Source: Flavobacteriales bacterium
GTDB taxonomy: Bacteria > Bacteroidota > Bacteroidia > Flavobacteriales_D > Sanyastnellaceae
Assembly (NCBI GenBank): GCA_002862785.1
Contig: PKDZ01000005.1
Span: forward strand, 1 to 64,000
DNA length: 64,000 bases
Direction: 5' to 3'
The position numbers and the translations under genes are program-made. Below, in pieces: positions 43,442 to 51,868 of the stretch. How positions within the stretch are numbered: the first letter of the stretch is position 1; the number at the start of each line of letters is the position of its first letter. The notes under the pieces are model-generated. The model was not told the origin of the DNA. It saw only the letters and a list, made by a program, of their open reading frames with translations, and did not search any database.

Positions 43442-43984
43442 TCAGGCTCGCTCGCGGCCGGCGAGCTCCTTCCACATCATGCCGAGCATGGCCACCTCGG
43501 CCTCGGCATTGCCCCCTTGACGGGCTTCCGCCCCCTGTTTGAGGATCAACATGGCCTCGAGCAGGTCTCCCTCGTCCTCCACCCATTCGGGAAGGGCTTC
43601 AATGAGGGTCAGGGCCTCGACCATCACGGGCATTCCCATCTCTACGCACCGGGTAGCCAGCATTTTGAGGTGGCCCTCTCCTGTGCCTCCGCACTCCCAG
43701 AGGCAGGCCAGCAGTTCAGGCAGCTGCTCCGCGTTGTCCAAGTCCAGTGCCGCCTCCAACAGCGCCTCGCCCGCTCCTTCGAGCTTGAGGCTCCGCAGCA
43801 CGGCGTCCACTTCCCTGCGAACAGCGCCTTCGTCCGTTTCCCGACGCAAGCGAACCAACTCCGCCACGGTGGACACCTCCCCTTCCTGCTTGACCCGCTT
43901 GAGGGCGGCGTCTCGCATTTCGGCAACAGGGGAATGCAGTGCGCCATGCAGTTCAACCAAGGCCTTGGACCGCTCTTTTTCCAT
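43442..43984 (-). CDS. Alpha-helical HEAT-like hypothetical protein
   Basis: A 180-residue, highly charged, helical protein (EVSTVAELVRLRRETDEGAV; EGAGEALLEAALDLDNAEQL; MPVMVEALTLIEALPEWVED). Leu/Ala-rich helix pairs suggest a HEAT/armadillo-like solenoid. It has no signal peptide and is probably a cytoplasmic scaffold. It follows the Nudix gene by 18 nt, and its 3' end meets the carboxylase gene with 3 nt between stops. Confidence 0.75.
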   Translation of the reverse strand: MEKERSKALVELHGALHSPVAEMRDAALKRVKQEGEVSTVAELVRLRRETDEGAVRREVDAVLRSLKLEGAGEALLEAALDLDNAEQLPELLACLWECGGTGEGHLKMLATRCVEMGMPVMVEALTLIEALPEWVEDEGDLLEAMLILKQGAEARQGGNAEAEVAMLGMMWKELAGRERA

Positions 43985-44002
43985 GCCGCAAAGGTAGCGG
44001 GC

Positions 44003-44665
44003 TCAGCCGCGATGGGCAGACAGGATGGCCTTCAATTCGCCCAGCATCATGGCTGTGGCACCCCAAATGAACGGCATGTGGGGAAAGGCAAAGCCCGGGG
44101 CCTCGATGGTGAAACCCGATGCCCCTCCAACCCGCACCCGTTGAGTGAGTCGGTGCCCCTCGTCCAACAGGTCGTCGATGCGGAGCCGGTGTACCGCCGC
44201 CACCTCCGTGCGGTCGAAATCGAAGACATTCGCCAGCCGCACGGCGGCGACATGGGGCCGGACGATGAACCGGCTGGGCACTACGTGAACTTCGGTCAAG
44301 GCCACCGGTGTCGTGAGCGGCTGCACTTCGATTGACAACCCCAACTCCTCCCTCCACTCGCGCAAGGCGCACTGGAGCAGGCTCTCACCTTGCTCCAAGG
44401 CGCCGCCTGGTAGAGCCATCTGTCCACCGTGGACCCCGCCGCCGGGAGCCCGCTCAATCAAGGCGACACAGCCGTCCTGTTCGACCCCGATGAGGACGGC
44501 CGCCTCTCGAAAATCTTCTCCCGACCGTCCCCTTGCTCGGGCTTCCGCCGCGGACGTCCGCCCATAGGGCATGAACGGAACGTGAGCGTCAGCACCTGGC
44601 AAAGGGCATCCGGCCCGTTGCCAGGCATCAAGCAGGGAATCAGACTCTGGATGGGGACTGCTCAT
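44003..44665 (-). CDS. Nudix hydrolase, coenzyme A pyrophosphatase type
   Basis: A 220-residue Nudix enzyme. The Nudix box GGALEQGESLLQCALREWRE with following ELGL fits GX5EX7REUXEEXGU exactly. Just before it, ALIERAPGGGVHGGQMALPG matches the CoA-pyrophosphatase (UPF0035) motif that distinguishes the NudL/YeaB/NUDT7 group, which cleaves CoA or acyl-CoA to 4'-phosphopantetheine and 3',5'-ADP. MSSPHPESDSLLDAW was chosen as the start. It is divergent from aat with only 23 nt between start codons. Confidence 0.92.
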   Translation of the reverse strand: MSSPHPESDSLLDAWQRAGCPLPGADAHVPFMPYGRTSAAEARARGRSGEDFREAAVLIGVEQDGCVALIERAPGGGVHGGQMALPGGALEQGESLLQCALREWREELGLSIEVQPLTTPVALTEVHVVPSRFIVRPHVAAVRLANVFDFDRTEVAAVHRLRIDDLLDEGHRLTQRVRVGGASGFTIEAPGFAFPHMPFIWGATAMMLGELKAILSAHRG

Positions 44666-44673
44666 GGGGTCAC

Positions 44674-44681
44674 TAATTTCG
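44674..44681 (+). promoter_or_regulatory. -7 element of aat
   Basis: TAATTTCG has one mismatch to TAnnTTTG and is 7 nt before the GTG at 44689, inside the 23-nt gap to the divergent Nudix gene. Confidence 0.45.
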
Positions 44682-44688
44682 CCACGCC

Positions 44689-45375
44689 GTGTTGCAATTG
44701 GGCTCAGAATTGTGGTTTCCTCCCCCGGAGCACTTCGGGGAGGACGGATTGGTCGCATTCGGAGGGGATCTCAGCCCCGCCCGACTTCTGCTGGCCTATG
44801 AGCGGGGCATTTTTCCCTGGTCCGCCCCAGAGGACCCCCTGTTGTGGTGGTGTCCCGATCCGCGAGCAGTCATCAAACCTGAAGAGGTCAAGGTGTCCAA
44901 AAGCATGCGCAACGTGCTCAATCAATCCCGGTTCACCGTCACGTTCGATGAAGATTTCCGAGGGGTCATGCAAGGGTGTGCAAACCGCCCCGAGGAAGGC
45001 ACCTGGATCACGGAGGATTTCATCGAAGCCTATCTGACACTTCACGAATTGGGATTTGCCCATAGCGTGGAAACCTGGGACGGGGAGGGAGAACTGGTCG
45101 GCGGACTCTACGGGGTCTCTCTCGGCAGTTGCTTTTTCGGAGAAAGCATGTTTGCCCGTGCCTCCAATGCGAGCAAAGTCGCGTTCATCACCCTCGCCCG
45201 GGAGCTTCAAACATGGGGCTTCGATTGCATCGACTGCCAGATCATGAATCCTCATCTCGAATCCCTCGGGGCCGACCACCTTCCCCGAGAGGAATTCCTG
45301 ACCATGCTGGAGGGCTTCCTGCAAAAGGACACCCGCCGTGGGAGGTGGTCCCGTTCCAACCCTTCGGCAGAATGA
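44689..45375 (+). CDS. aat: Leucyl/phenylalanyl-tRNA-protein transferase
   Basis: A 228-residue enzyme that adds Leu or Phe to proteins with N-terminal Lys/Arg, marking them for ClpS/ClpAP (N-degron pathway). Conserved blocks are FPPPEHFGEDGLVAFGGDLS, LLAYERGIFPWSAPEDPLLW, WCPDPRAVI, HSVETWDGEGELVGGLYGVS and FFGESMFARASNASKVAF. The start is the GTG at 44689, preceded by a -7 element; the following TTG is an alternative. Its stop overlaps the next start (ATGA). Confidence 0.95.
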   Translation: MLQLGSELWFPPPEHFGEDGLVAFGGDLSPARLLLAYERGIFPWSAPEDPLLWWCPDPRAVIKPEEVKVSKSMRNVLNQSRFTVTFDEDFRGVMQGCANRPEEGTWITEDFIEAYLTLHELGFAHSVETWDGEGELVGGLYGVSLGSCFFGESMFARASNASKVAFITLARELQTWGFDCIDCQIMNPHLESLGADHLPREEFLTMLEGFLQKDTRRGRWSRSNPSAE

Positions 45376-45842
45376 CAACTCCCATGGCCACTCAAACACG
45401 GGTCAGTCGATTGACCATCCGTCTCATCTGGCGGTGGCATCATGCCCTCGGCTGGAAGATTGAAGGCCCTTTTCCCAATGCCATGGAATCCCGGCTTCTG
45501 CTTTTGGGGCCAGGACTGCTTGAAGACAGCATTTGGGCTCGGTTCATCCTGATGCGCATCCGGTTCCTCGGTGTGTTCTGGCACCCCCAACTGTCCCCTG
45601 ACGGGCGACATCACATCTTGGCCTGCTCCGATGCGCATCCTCTCCCGGACATTCTCGATTGGGCCGGGCAACATGGCGTTCAAATCCAGCTCGTGCAGAT
45701 CCACCGCCGACACCGCAGGCTGCGCTGCAACACCCCCATCCGGACTGATCGCCACCCCCGCAGGTTGAGAGATTATATCGAACGAATCTTCAGCCATGCC
45801 GTGCGTGAAGCCAATGTGAACCCACCGTCATCCAGGCGTTGA
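45372..45842 (+). CDS. Short PlsC-like protein lacking the catalytic HX4D motif
   Basis: A 156-residue protein whose N-half (IRLIWRWHHALGWKIEGPFP) resembles the start of Bacteroidota 1-acyl-glycerol-3-phosphate acyltransferase-like proteins. Where these have GPHTSNWD (HX4D) it reads GPGLLEDSIW, and the later IRFLGVFWHPQ recalls the IRFLGKHELF segment. The protein is about 30 residues shorter than the family and ends in a basic helix. The homology is a motif-level inference; if right, catalysis is lost. It is coupled to aat by an ATGA overlap. Confidence 0.6.
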   Translation: MTTPMATQTRVSRLTIRLIWRWHHALGWKIEGPFPNAMESRLLLLGPGLLEDSIWARFILMRIRFLGVFWHPQLSPDGRHHILACSDAHPLPDILDWAGQHGVQIQLVQIHRRHRRLRCNTPIRTDRHPRRLRDYIERIFSHAVREANVNPPSSRR

Positions 45843-45875
45843 CAAGTTGTCCATATCTGAGTCCGGAAAAAGTCG

Positions 45876-45903
45876 TTGGGCCGTGCCTGTTCTCCTACAT
45901 TGC
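45876..45903 (+). promoter_or_regulatory. Promoter of the small winged-helix gene
   Basis: TTG (45876-45878), a 17-nt spacer and TACATTGC (6 of 8 to the -7 consensus) lie about 50 nt before the ATG at 45955. Confidence 0.4.
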
Positions 45904-45954
45904 AATGATGGCGGACGGACTGCCATTGACCTCACCGAAGCCGATTCACACCCC

Positions 45955-46224
45955 ATGGACAAGCACGACCTTATGATTCTGGACATCGTTCAGCAACACA
46001 AGCGCGAACAGCAGGAACACATTCGACTCGCCACGCTCGAGCGAAATTTCTGGAAGCGCATTGAAGGTGATGTCACATTGAGTGTTGGACAAGCCCGCAT
46101 CGGGGAGAGAATCACGCGGCTCTATCTGGACGGTCTCATCCAGAACAAGAATGGCTACATGTTGACCAAGAAAGGTCGTGAAGCCCTGAACATGGAGACG
46201 GAGAAACTGGCCAACGTAGCCTAA
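45955..46224 (+). CDS. Small winged-helix-like DNA-binding protein
   Basis: An 89-residue protein. Residues about 25-85 (FWKRIEGDVTLSVGQARIGE, RITRLYLDGLIQNKNGYMLT, KKGREALNME) have the helix-turn-helix plus wing pattern of small MarR/PadR-like or replication-initiator-type winged helices. ATG 45955 was chosen because the coding character begins there. It is followed by a strong bidirectional terminator. Target genes are unknown. Confidence 0.75.
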   Translation: MDKHDLMILDIVQQHKREQQEHIRLATLERNFWKRIEGDVTLSVGQARIGERITRLYLDGLIQNKNGYMLTKKGREALNMETEKLANVA

Positions 46225-46237
46225 CCTCTTCTCTCAA

Positions 46238-46276
46238 CAACGAAAAAGGCCACCCATAAGGTGGCCTTTTTCGTTG
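46238..46276. terminator. Strong bidirectional terminator
   Basis: A 17-bp perfect stem (CAACGAAAAAGGCCACC with its complement) and a 5-nt loop, with A and T runs on both sides. It serves the winged-helix gene and the convergent 48-residue gene. Confidence 0.9.
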
Positions 46277-46289
46277 AGTACGGCTGAAT

Positions 46290-46436
46290 TCAGTTCTCTT
46301 CGAGAATTTCAAGCTTGGGATATTTCTCTCGCCAGAAGTCCAGTTTACTTGGATCCCGCACCGTAATCACGGTTCGTCCATCGAGCCTCACTTTGATGTT
46401 GGGCTGTAGTTCCTTGACTTTTTTCTTTTTCGCCAT
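46290..46436 (-). CDS. 48-residue basic small protein
   Basis: A short frame from ATG 46436 to TGA 46290 encodes MAKKKKVKELQPNIKVRLDG, RTVITVRDPSKLDFWREKYP and KLEILEEN. The very basic N-terminus and beta-strand-like middle suggest a nucleic-acid- or ribosome-associated protein, but I recognise no family. It ends 14 nt from a strong terminator shared with the convergent gene and is preceded by 146 nt of hairpin-rich DNA. Confidence 0.65.
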   Translation of the reverse strand: MAKKKKVKELQPNIKVRLDGRTVITVRDPSKLDFWREKYPKLEILEEN

Positions 46437-46582
46437 ATCGCTTGCTTCACCTAGACAACAGTCCAGTAATGAATTGGTTGCGCAATGAAAGCATTGCGTG
46501 CTCGCCGACCAAGGCGAGAGAAATCAATTGTGAAACTTTCAAACCCGGTTGTCCACAGGGTTTCCCGCCAAAACCGGGACGT
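46437..46582 (-). other. Hairpin-rich intergenic region upstream of the small basic protein
   Basis: There is no gene in either strand. Two perfect hairpins occur in a row: CGCAATG-AAAG-CATTGCG near 46482-46499 and CTCGCC-GACCAA-GGCGAG near 46501-46518. A weaker pairing of AAACCCGG- and CCGGG-type segments lies nearer 46583. It may be a structured 5' leader of the 48-residue gene or a non-coding RNA. Confidence 0.35.
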
Positions 46583-47905
46583 TCAGGCCATGTTTGTGCG
46601 TCCAGACCGGAATCCGAAGCCGGCGATGTAGGCATAGCACAAGGCGGGAAGGAGCAGCGCCAATCCGAAACCAGAGGAATCCACCAGAGCGCCGAAAGCT
46701 GGTGGAATGACCGCCCCGCCCACAATGGCCGTGCAGAGGATGCCGCTTCCTTGTGGCTTGGCGTCTCCCAACTGTTCGATACCCAGGGTGAAAATGGTGG
46801 GGAACATGATGGAGTTGCAGAGCCCCACCCCGAGGAGAAGCATCAACGCGGTCAAACCGGTCGTGGACGCGCTGCTGATCACCATGGCCACAGCGAGGGT
46901 GGCGAAAATTCCGAGCATGAGGCCGGGCCGGACTTTCTGCATCAGGGCCGCCCCGATGAACCGGCCGACCATGGCGCCGCCCCAATAAAAGGTCAGCAAG
47001 ACACCCAGTTTTCCCTTGGGATCCATGTCGGCCACGGACTGGCCCTTGATGGCTGCGGCCAGCCCCGCCATCCGCTCGAGCAGTGGACTGGACTGCATCA
47101 GCTCATGGACGTTGAGGTTGAGGCCGTAATTGACCATGTAACTCCCGAGGGCCACCTCGGCCCCCACATAGACGAAAATTCCCAGCGCTCCAGCCCGCAA
47201 GCGACCATTGGAGAAGACGTCGGCTAGGGAGCGATCAGAATTTCCTTGGTCCTCCAGAATGCGGGGCAAGGCAATTCTCCAGATGATGCCGGCGAGAAGC
47301 AGGAAGGCCAATGCCAGCAACACAAACGGCACCTGGACCGCACCGGCCTCGGCACTCCGATAGGCCTCCAGAGCGTCCGGGGCCATTGCGGCCTGTTCTG
47401 CCCCACTCTTTACTGAATCCGACAAGAGATAGGTCGCGCTGATGATCGGGGCGATGGTGGTGCCCAAAGAGTTGAAAGCCTGAGCGAGGTTGAGGCGGCT
47501 CGACGCCCCCTCTTCCGGTCCGAGTACGGAGATGTAAGGGTTCGCCGCCACCTGGAGGACCGTGATGCCCGATGCCACCACGAAGAGGGCGAGAAGGAAC
47601 AGGGCAAAGACCCGCGTCGACGCAGCCGGATAGAAAATGAGGCAGCCGATGGCCGCCAGCGACAAGCCGATCAGGATGCCATTCTTGTATCCCAGGCGCT
47701 TGATGAGGCGCCCACCTGGAATGGAAATGATGCCGTAGGCGGTGAACCAAGCAAACTGAACCAGACCAGCCTGGAGGTAGGTCAGTTCGAATACGTCCTT
47801 GAGTCGGGGGATCAAGGCGTCCACCAAGACGGTGATGAATCCCCACATGAAAAAGAGGGACGTCACCGTGATGAACGCCCCTCGGAATCGTTGTCCGTTG
47901 GTCAT
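46583..47905 (-). CDS. FucP-like sugar:H+ symporter (FHS family, MFS)
   Basis: A 440-residue permease with twelve spans. Family features are SLFFMWGFITVLVDALIPRL, QAGLVQFAWFTAYGIISIPG, GRLIKRLGYKNGILIGL, GITVLQVAANPYISVLGPEE, SSRLNLAQAFNSLGTTIAPI and NSIMFPTIFTLGIEQLGDAK. Relatives move L-fucose, glucose/galactose or N-acetyl-hexosamines by proton symport. The start is the ATG at 47905, with TACTTTGG 5 nt upstream. Confidence 0.94.
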   Translation of the reverse strand: MTNGQRFRGAFITVTSLFFMWGFITVLVDALIPRLKDVFELTYLQAGLVQFAWFTAYGIISIPGGRLIKRLGYKNGILIGLSLAAIGCLIFYPAASTRVFALFLLALFVVASGITVLQVAANPYISVLGPEEGASSRLNLAQAFNSLGTTIAPIISATYLLSDSVKSGAEQAAMAPDALEAYRSAEAGAVQVPFVLLALAFLLLAGIIWRIALPRILEDQGNSDRSLADVFSNGRLRAGALGIFVYVGAEVALGSYMVNYGLNLNVHELMQSSPLLERMAGLAAAIKGQSVADMDPKGKLGVLLTFYWGGAMVGRFIGAALMQKVRPGLMLGIFATLAVAMVISSASTTGLTALMLLLGVGLCNSIMFPTIFTLGIEQLGDAKPQGSGILCTAIVGGAVIPPAFGALVDSSGFGLALLLPALCYAYIAGFGFRSGRTNMA

Positions 47906-47910
47906 GGTGC

Positions 47911-47918
47911 CCAAAGTA
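47911..47918 (-). promoter_or_regulatory. -7 element abutting the FucP-like gene
   Basis: Minus-strand TACTTTGG has one mismatch to TAnnTTTG and ends 5 nt (GCACC) before the ATG at 47905. Confidence 0.45.
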
Positions 47919-47957
47919 CACCGCAGGAGGCGGACATGTCCCCTGCCCCGCGAGCGA

Positions 47958-50900
47958 TTAACGCATCAGTTCGAACGTGCCGAGCATCTCCTCGGCGTCC
48001 GTCCGGGCCCCTTTCCAATTGAGGCGGTAGTTGTACATGCCCGCAGGCGCGTAGTGGTCTCCCCCGTTCACGTTGCCAATCCAGACTTCGTCGGGGTCCT
48101 CACTGTGGAAAACGAGCTCCCCCCAGCGATTGAAGATGTCCAACTCATACCGCGTCACATCGGAAATGACCACTTGGAAAGCGTCGTTGATCCCGTCGTT
48201 GTTGGGCGTGAAGGCATTGGGAATGTAGATGAGCACCGGGCCCTCCACCAAGGTATAAGCGCTGTCCGTGCAGCCGATGGCATTGGTCACGGTGAGCTGG
48301 GCGTAGTAGTCCCCGAGGCCATCGTATTCATGAATCGGATTGGCCTCCTCGCTGGTGGCCCCGTCGCCAAAGTTCCAGTCGAAGTCGCAGGTCGGACAGG
48401 CCGGCTCCGGCGTCGCGATGAACTCAATGCGCGTATCGCTGAGGTAGCTGGTGTAGAAGTCGCTGTAGACGTATTGCACCTCGACATTGACAGTTTCGGT
48501 CAGCGTCTCTCCGCAGATGTCGGTCACCTCTACCGGGTAGCTGAAGGAATTGCTCGGGGAGACATATTGGTCCTCGCCAAAGGCGGGGATGCTCGGCCAG
48601 CTGAAGACGAATCCGCCCTCTCCGCCCGTGGCCACTGCACTCAGGGACAAGGACTCGCCCCGACAGATGACGGTGTCATTCGGGACCGCAAGGGTCATGG
48701 GCACATTGGGAATGACCAACGTGGCCGCCGTCTCGTCCTCACCTCCACACCCGTCCTGCACTTCGACGAAGATGGGCGTGGTCACAAAGCTCTGCACGGT
48801 AATCTGGGGATCGAATCCTCCGTAGGGAATGCCGCCCACGGACCACTCGTAGGTGTATTCGCCGGCTCCGGACTCAATGTCCACTGCGATGACCGTGTTG
48901 TCGATGCAGGAGGCATTGATCGTGTCCGGCAGGTCCACCAGGAGCGGCGGGTTGTCGATGACGATCGTGGTGCTGGCACTGCCGGAGGATTGGCAGTTGT
49001 CCGTGACCTCCACGGCGAACGTGGTCGGCAGACCATCCGAGTATTGGAGGGTCGCTGCGTCGCCCACCGGGTTGAAGTTCTGCGTCCACTCGTAGGTGTA
49101 GACCCCACTGCCGCCGTCGATGCCGGGCGACAGGGAGAAGGTCTCTGTACAGGGGCCGATGAGGGTGTCCGGCAAGGTCACCTCGAGCGGCGGGCTCACG
49201 ACGATGACCTCCGTGGTGGCAGTCACGAATTGACCACAACCGTCGAACACCTCCAAGGTGATGGACATGTCCTGATCCGTGGTCCAGTTGAGCGTCTCGG
49301 AGCCTCCAAGGAAGGAGAAGCCCTCCAGCCACCCCCAGTTGTAGAAGGGCTGGCCACCCGACCAATCCGGCGTGATGCTGAACGGCACATTGCAGCTCAC
49401 CTCGTACTCGTCCTCGAGCTCCACGATCAACTCCGGCACGTCGATGCTCACATTGATCATGGACGTTGCCGTCAGCCCACAGGCGTCCTCGACCGTGACG
49501 TGCACCTCGGTGGCGTTGTTCCACGTGCTCACGAAAAGGCTGTTGCCGAATCCAAAAGCCGGCAGGCCATCCTGGAACTCCCAGGAATACTCATACGGCG
49601 GATTGCCTCCATCCCCTTCGGCGAAGACTTCCGCAAATCCATTGCAATCGAGCACGAGGTCACCGCCGAGGATCTCCACGGTCAGCTCCGGGTACTCCTC
49701 GACCACGATGTTGAACAAACCATCATCACTGGGCATGCCGCAAGTGTCACTCACGACCACGATGCACTCGAACGCACCCGCTGCATCGGGGATGTAGTTG
49801 ATTTGGTTGGTGTCCAGTCCCGGATTGCAGTCCCAGTCAAAAGTGTAGTTGCCATATCCTCCGCTGACCACCGGCTCCAGGGTCACGGAGTCTCCAACGC
49901 ACAATTCGGTATCCCATCCGTCGACCACGAGCGGGTCTGGTTCATCGAGGATGTCAAATTCAAAGTAGCTCGTGAGGCCTCCCCCATTGCAAGCGGCGAG
50001 GTTGAGGATTTCCATGACCACCGTCTCGGTGCCCTCGACAATCCCGTCCTCGAAGGCATCGAGCGGAAACTCCTGCACGGTCACGAACGGCGGGAAGAAG
50101 ACGGTGTCCGGCAACTCGGTGAAATCCACCCCGTTGGTGGCCGTGCTGGCCGAGTAATCGATGATGACCATCTCTTCGATGTCGATGATGGTCTCGATGG
50201 GACGCGTGAACGTCAGGACAGCCTCACCGCAATCCTCGAAGATGACCGGATTGTCGGTCACGAGGTCTGCGCCCACATTGATGTTGAGGTCGACTTCCAC
50301 CACGGAGTTGGACTCAAAGGAACCGGATTCCAGCACCACGATGGACTCGAGAGCCGTGTCCGAACCGTCGGCGATGGCCAATCGGATATGGTAGGTCTCC
50401 CCGCATTCCACCTCGCTCTCGGCCGTAAGCTTGACGGTGTATCCGTTCTGGCAAAGGACCTCATTGGCCGGGTTGTCGACGTAGTAGGCCGAGTTGGTCA
50501 CGTTGTTGACCGAGCTGATCGTGATGGCCAACTGCGGGTCGGAGCCTGGTACCTCGGCGAGGTTGATGGCATTGTCGGCGTAGGGACCGTTGATGCCCGG
50601 ACCGCTCAGGAAGAAGCCGAAGATGTCGTTGTATTGGCTGTTGATCCACGCCAAGTATTCGTCGGATCCGAAGACATAGTTGAATCGAATGGTGTCCCCG
50701 GTCGCCACGAAGTCGAACTCGATGGCGCAGACGTCATTGACGCTGTTTACGCTGAAATTCTGCCCGATCAGCGGCGGCACGCTATTGGCGATGGTCAACA
50801 GGTCGGGGTCGCCCGACACCTCCAAGTTGTCGTCGATGAAGTCGTCGACGCACCCATCGTCCACGTTCGCCGGATTGTTGGCGACCTCCGTGCTCAGAAT

Positions 50901-51146
50901 CAGGCCCGCTTCGATGGGGAATTCCGACGGATCAAAACCCGTGATGTGCCCTATTTGGGTGGGGCTGCCCGTGAAGACAACGTTGGTCGCCTCCACGCCT
51001 GTGCCGAGCAGAACATCATTGACGTATTCATCCGGAGTGAGGGTGCTGTTCACCTCCACTTGTGCGGAAGCCAAAAATCCGACTCCACAGAGCACGGCAA
51101 CAACGATGGAACGGAAGAAAAGGTCTCGGTTCACGGTCAGGATCAT
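47958..51146 (-). CDS. Choice-of-anchor L / PKD adhesin with type B T9SS sorting domain
   Basis: A 1062-residue surface protein. The signal peptide covers about residues 1-29 (CGVGFLASAQ). Residues about 30-260 form a choice-of-anchor-L domain (LTPDEYVNDVLLGTGVEATN, VFGSDEYLAWINSQYNDIFG, FLSGPG). A Calx-beta-like segment and about seven SprB-like PKD repeats follow, one a canonical PKD (DWNFGDGATSEEANPIHEYD). The last 85 residues are a gliding-motility/type B CTD: YIPNAFTPNNDGINDAF, YELDIFNRWGELVFHSEDPD, YAPAGMYNYRLNWKGA. It is probably anchored on the surface for adhesion or gliding. Confidence 0.92.
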   Translation of the reverse strand: MILTVNRDLFFRSIVVAVLCGVGFLASAQVEVNSTLTPDEYVNDVLLGTGVEATNVVFTGSPTQIGHITGFDPSEFPIEAGLILSTEVANNPANVDDGCVDDFIDDNLEVSGDPDLLTIANSVPPLIGQNFSVNSVNDVCAIEFDFVATGDTIRFNYVFGSDEYLAWINSQYNDIFGFFLSGPGINGPYADNAINLAEVPGSDPQLAITISSVNNVTNSAYYVDNPANEVLCQNGYTVKLTAESEVECGETYHIRLAIADGSDTALESIVVLESGSFESNSVVEVDLNINVGADLVTDNPVIFEDCGEAVLTFTRPIETIIDIEEMVIIDYSASTATNGVDFTELPDTVFFPPFVTVQEFPLDAFEDGIVEGTETVVMEILNLAACNGGGLTSYFEFDILDEPDPLVVDGWDTELCVGDSVTLEPVVSGGYGNYTFDWDCNPGLDTNQINYIPDAAGAFECIVVVSDTCGMPSDDGLFNIVVEEYPELTVEILGGDLVLDCNGFAEVFAEGDGGNPPYEYSWEFQDGLPAFGFGNSLFVSTWNNATEVHVTVEDACGLTATSMINVSIDVPELIVELEDEYEVSCNVPFSITPDWSGGQPFYNWGWLEGFSFLGGSETLNWTTDQDMSITLEVFDGCGQFVTATTEVIVVSPPLEVTLPDTLIGPCTETFSLSPGIDGGSGVYTYEWTQNFNPVGDAATLQYSDGLPTTFAVEVTDNCQSSGSASTTIVIDNPPLLVDLPDTINASCIDNTVIAVDIESGAGEYTYEWSVGGIPYGGFDPQITVQSFVTTPIFVEVQDGCGGEDETAATLVIPNVPMTLAVPNDTVICRGESLSLSAVATGGEGGFVFSWPSIPAFGEDQYVSPSNSFSYPVEVTDICGETLTETVNVEVQYVYSDFYTSYLSDTRIEFIATPEPACPTCDFDWNFGDGATSEEANPIHEYDGLGDYYAQLTVTNAIGCTDSAYTLVEGPVLIYIPNAFTPNNDGINDAFQVVISDVTRYELDIFNRWGELVFHSEDPDEVWIGNVNGGDHYAPAGMYNYRLNWKGARTDAEEMLGTFELMR

Positions 51147-51176
51147 GGTCGGCGCAAATTACCGGAAATAGGACGA

Positions 51177-51210
51177 CGAAAAAGGCGAAAGGTTGCGCCC
51201 CCTTCGCCTT
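51177..51210 (-). terminator. Terminator of the ECF sigma gene
   Basis: Arms AAGGCGAA (51182-51189) and TTCGCCTT (51203-51210) are followed on the minus strand by a T run. It is 33 nt beyond the sigma stop and upstream of the adhesin gene. Confidence 0.75.
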
Positions 51211-51242
51211 GATTTCGTGGAAAAAACAGGAAGTGACCTGAA

Positions 51243-51752
51243 TCAGCGGACCTCAAACTCCGCCAATTCCTCTTTCAACCGCTTCCGTGCGTGAAAGATG
51301 CGGCTCTTGACCGTGCCCATTGGAATGTCCAGTTCCTCCGCAATCTCGTCATAGTGGAATCCATCGAGGAACATGGTGAACGGCTTCCGGAAGTCGTACT
51401 TGAGCCGGTCAATCGCCGTCTGAATGTCATCGATGTTGATCAACGTGGTGACCGAGTCGTGATGATAGTCCTGACTTGCATTCAGGAAATACTGATTCTC
51501 AGTCTGGTCGACAATGGTGTTCTGGAACCGCTTCTTTTTGTAGTTGTTGATGAAGATGTTCCGCATGATGGTGTAGAGCCATCCTTTGATGTTCGTTCCC
51601 TCCTTGAAATTGTTCTTGTAGCGAAGGGCCTTGACGAACGTCTCCTGCACCAAATCGTTGGCGTCGTCCCGATCGCGGGTGAAGCCCATGGCGAATCCGG
51701 ACAGGAAATCCTGATGACTTGTCAGCAGGTTGTTGAATTCAATCGTCGACAT
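51243..51752 (-). CDS. ECF-type RNA polymerase sigma factor
   Basis: A 169-residue sigma factor. Region 2 includes LTSHQDFLSGFAMGFTRDRD, DANDLVQETFVKALRYKNNF and GWLYTIMRNIFINNYKKKRF. Region 4 has RLKYDFRKPFTMFLDGFHYD, EIAEELDIPMGTVKSRIFHA and RKRLKEEL. No anti-sigma gene adjoins it. The ATG at 51752 gives the family N-terminus MSTIEFNNLL. It lies 148 nt downstream of a CarH-like MerR gene on the same strand, an arrangement known for light/B12-regulated LitR-LitS type pairs. It has its own promoter and repeated operator-like sites. Confidence 0.95.
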   Translation of the reverse strand: MSTIEFNNLLTSHQDFLSGFAMGFTRDRDDANDLVQETFVKALRYKNNFKEGTNIKGWLYTIMRNIFINNYKKKRFQNTIVDQTENQYFLNASQDYHHDSVTTLINIDDIQTAIDRLKYDFRKPFTMFLDGFHYDEIAEELDIPMGTVKSRIFHARKRLKEELAEFEVR

Positions 51753-51753
51753 C

Positions 51754-51785
51754 TTGTTCAGCGTTGTGGCGCAAAGATTGAACAA
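51754..51785. promoter_or_regulatory. Operator-like inverted repeat, copy 1
   Basis: TTGTTCA (51754-51760), 18 nt, TGAACAA (51779-51785). It overlaps the sigma-gene leader and the -7 element. Confidence 0.6.
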
Positions 51786-51802
51786 AACTTCGAGCCCACC
51801 AA
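51772..51802 (-). promoter_or_regulatory. Promoter of the ECF sigma gene
   Basis: On the minus strand TTG (51800-51802), a 20-nt spacer and AATCTTTG (51772-51779, one mismatch) lie 19 nt before the ATG. Operator copies 1 and 2 overlap or flank it. Confidence 0.5.
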
Positions 51803-51806
51803 GGGT

Positions 51807-51838
51807 TTGTTCAACTTTTTCGTGACAACAATGAACAA
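51807..51838. promoter_or_regulatory. Operator-like inverted repeat, copy 2
   Basis: TTGTTCA (51807-51813), 18 nt, TGAACAA (51832-51838): the same half-sites and spacing as copy 1, 53 bp away, just upstream of the -33 element. Confidence 0.6.
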
Positions 51839-51868
51839 AATGACGGGTAGGCGCGAAAACACAGGGCT

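Noticed and set aside
47799..51212. A 1137-codon open frame on the plus strand opposite the T9SS adhesin
   Set aside because: It is the antisense of a gene with signal peptide, PKD repeats and a T9SS domain. The translation is His/Arg/Val-rich with no domain, typical of shadow frames in GC-rich DNA.
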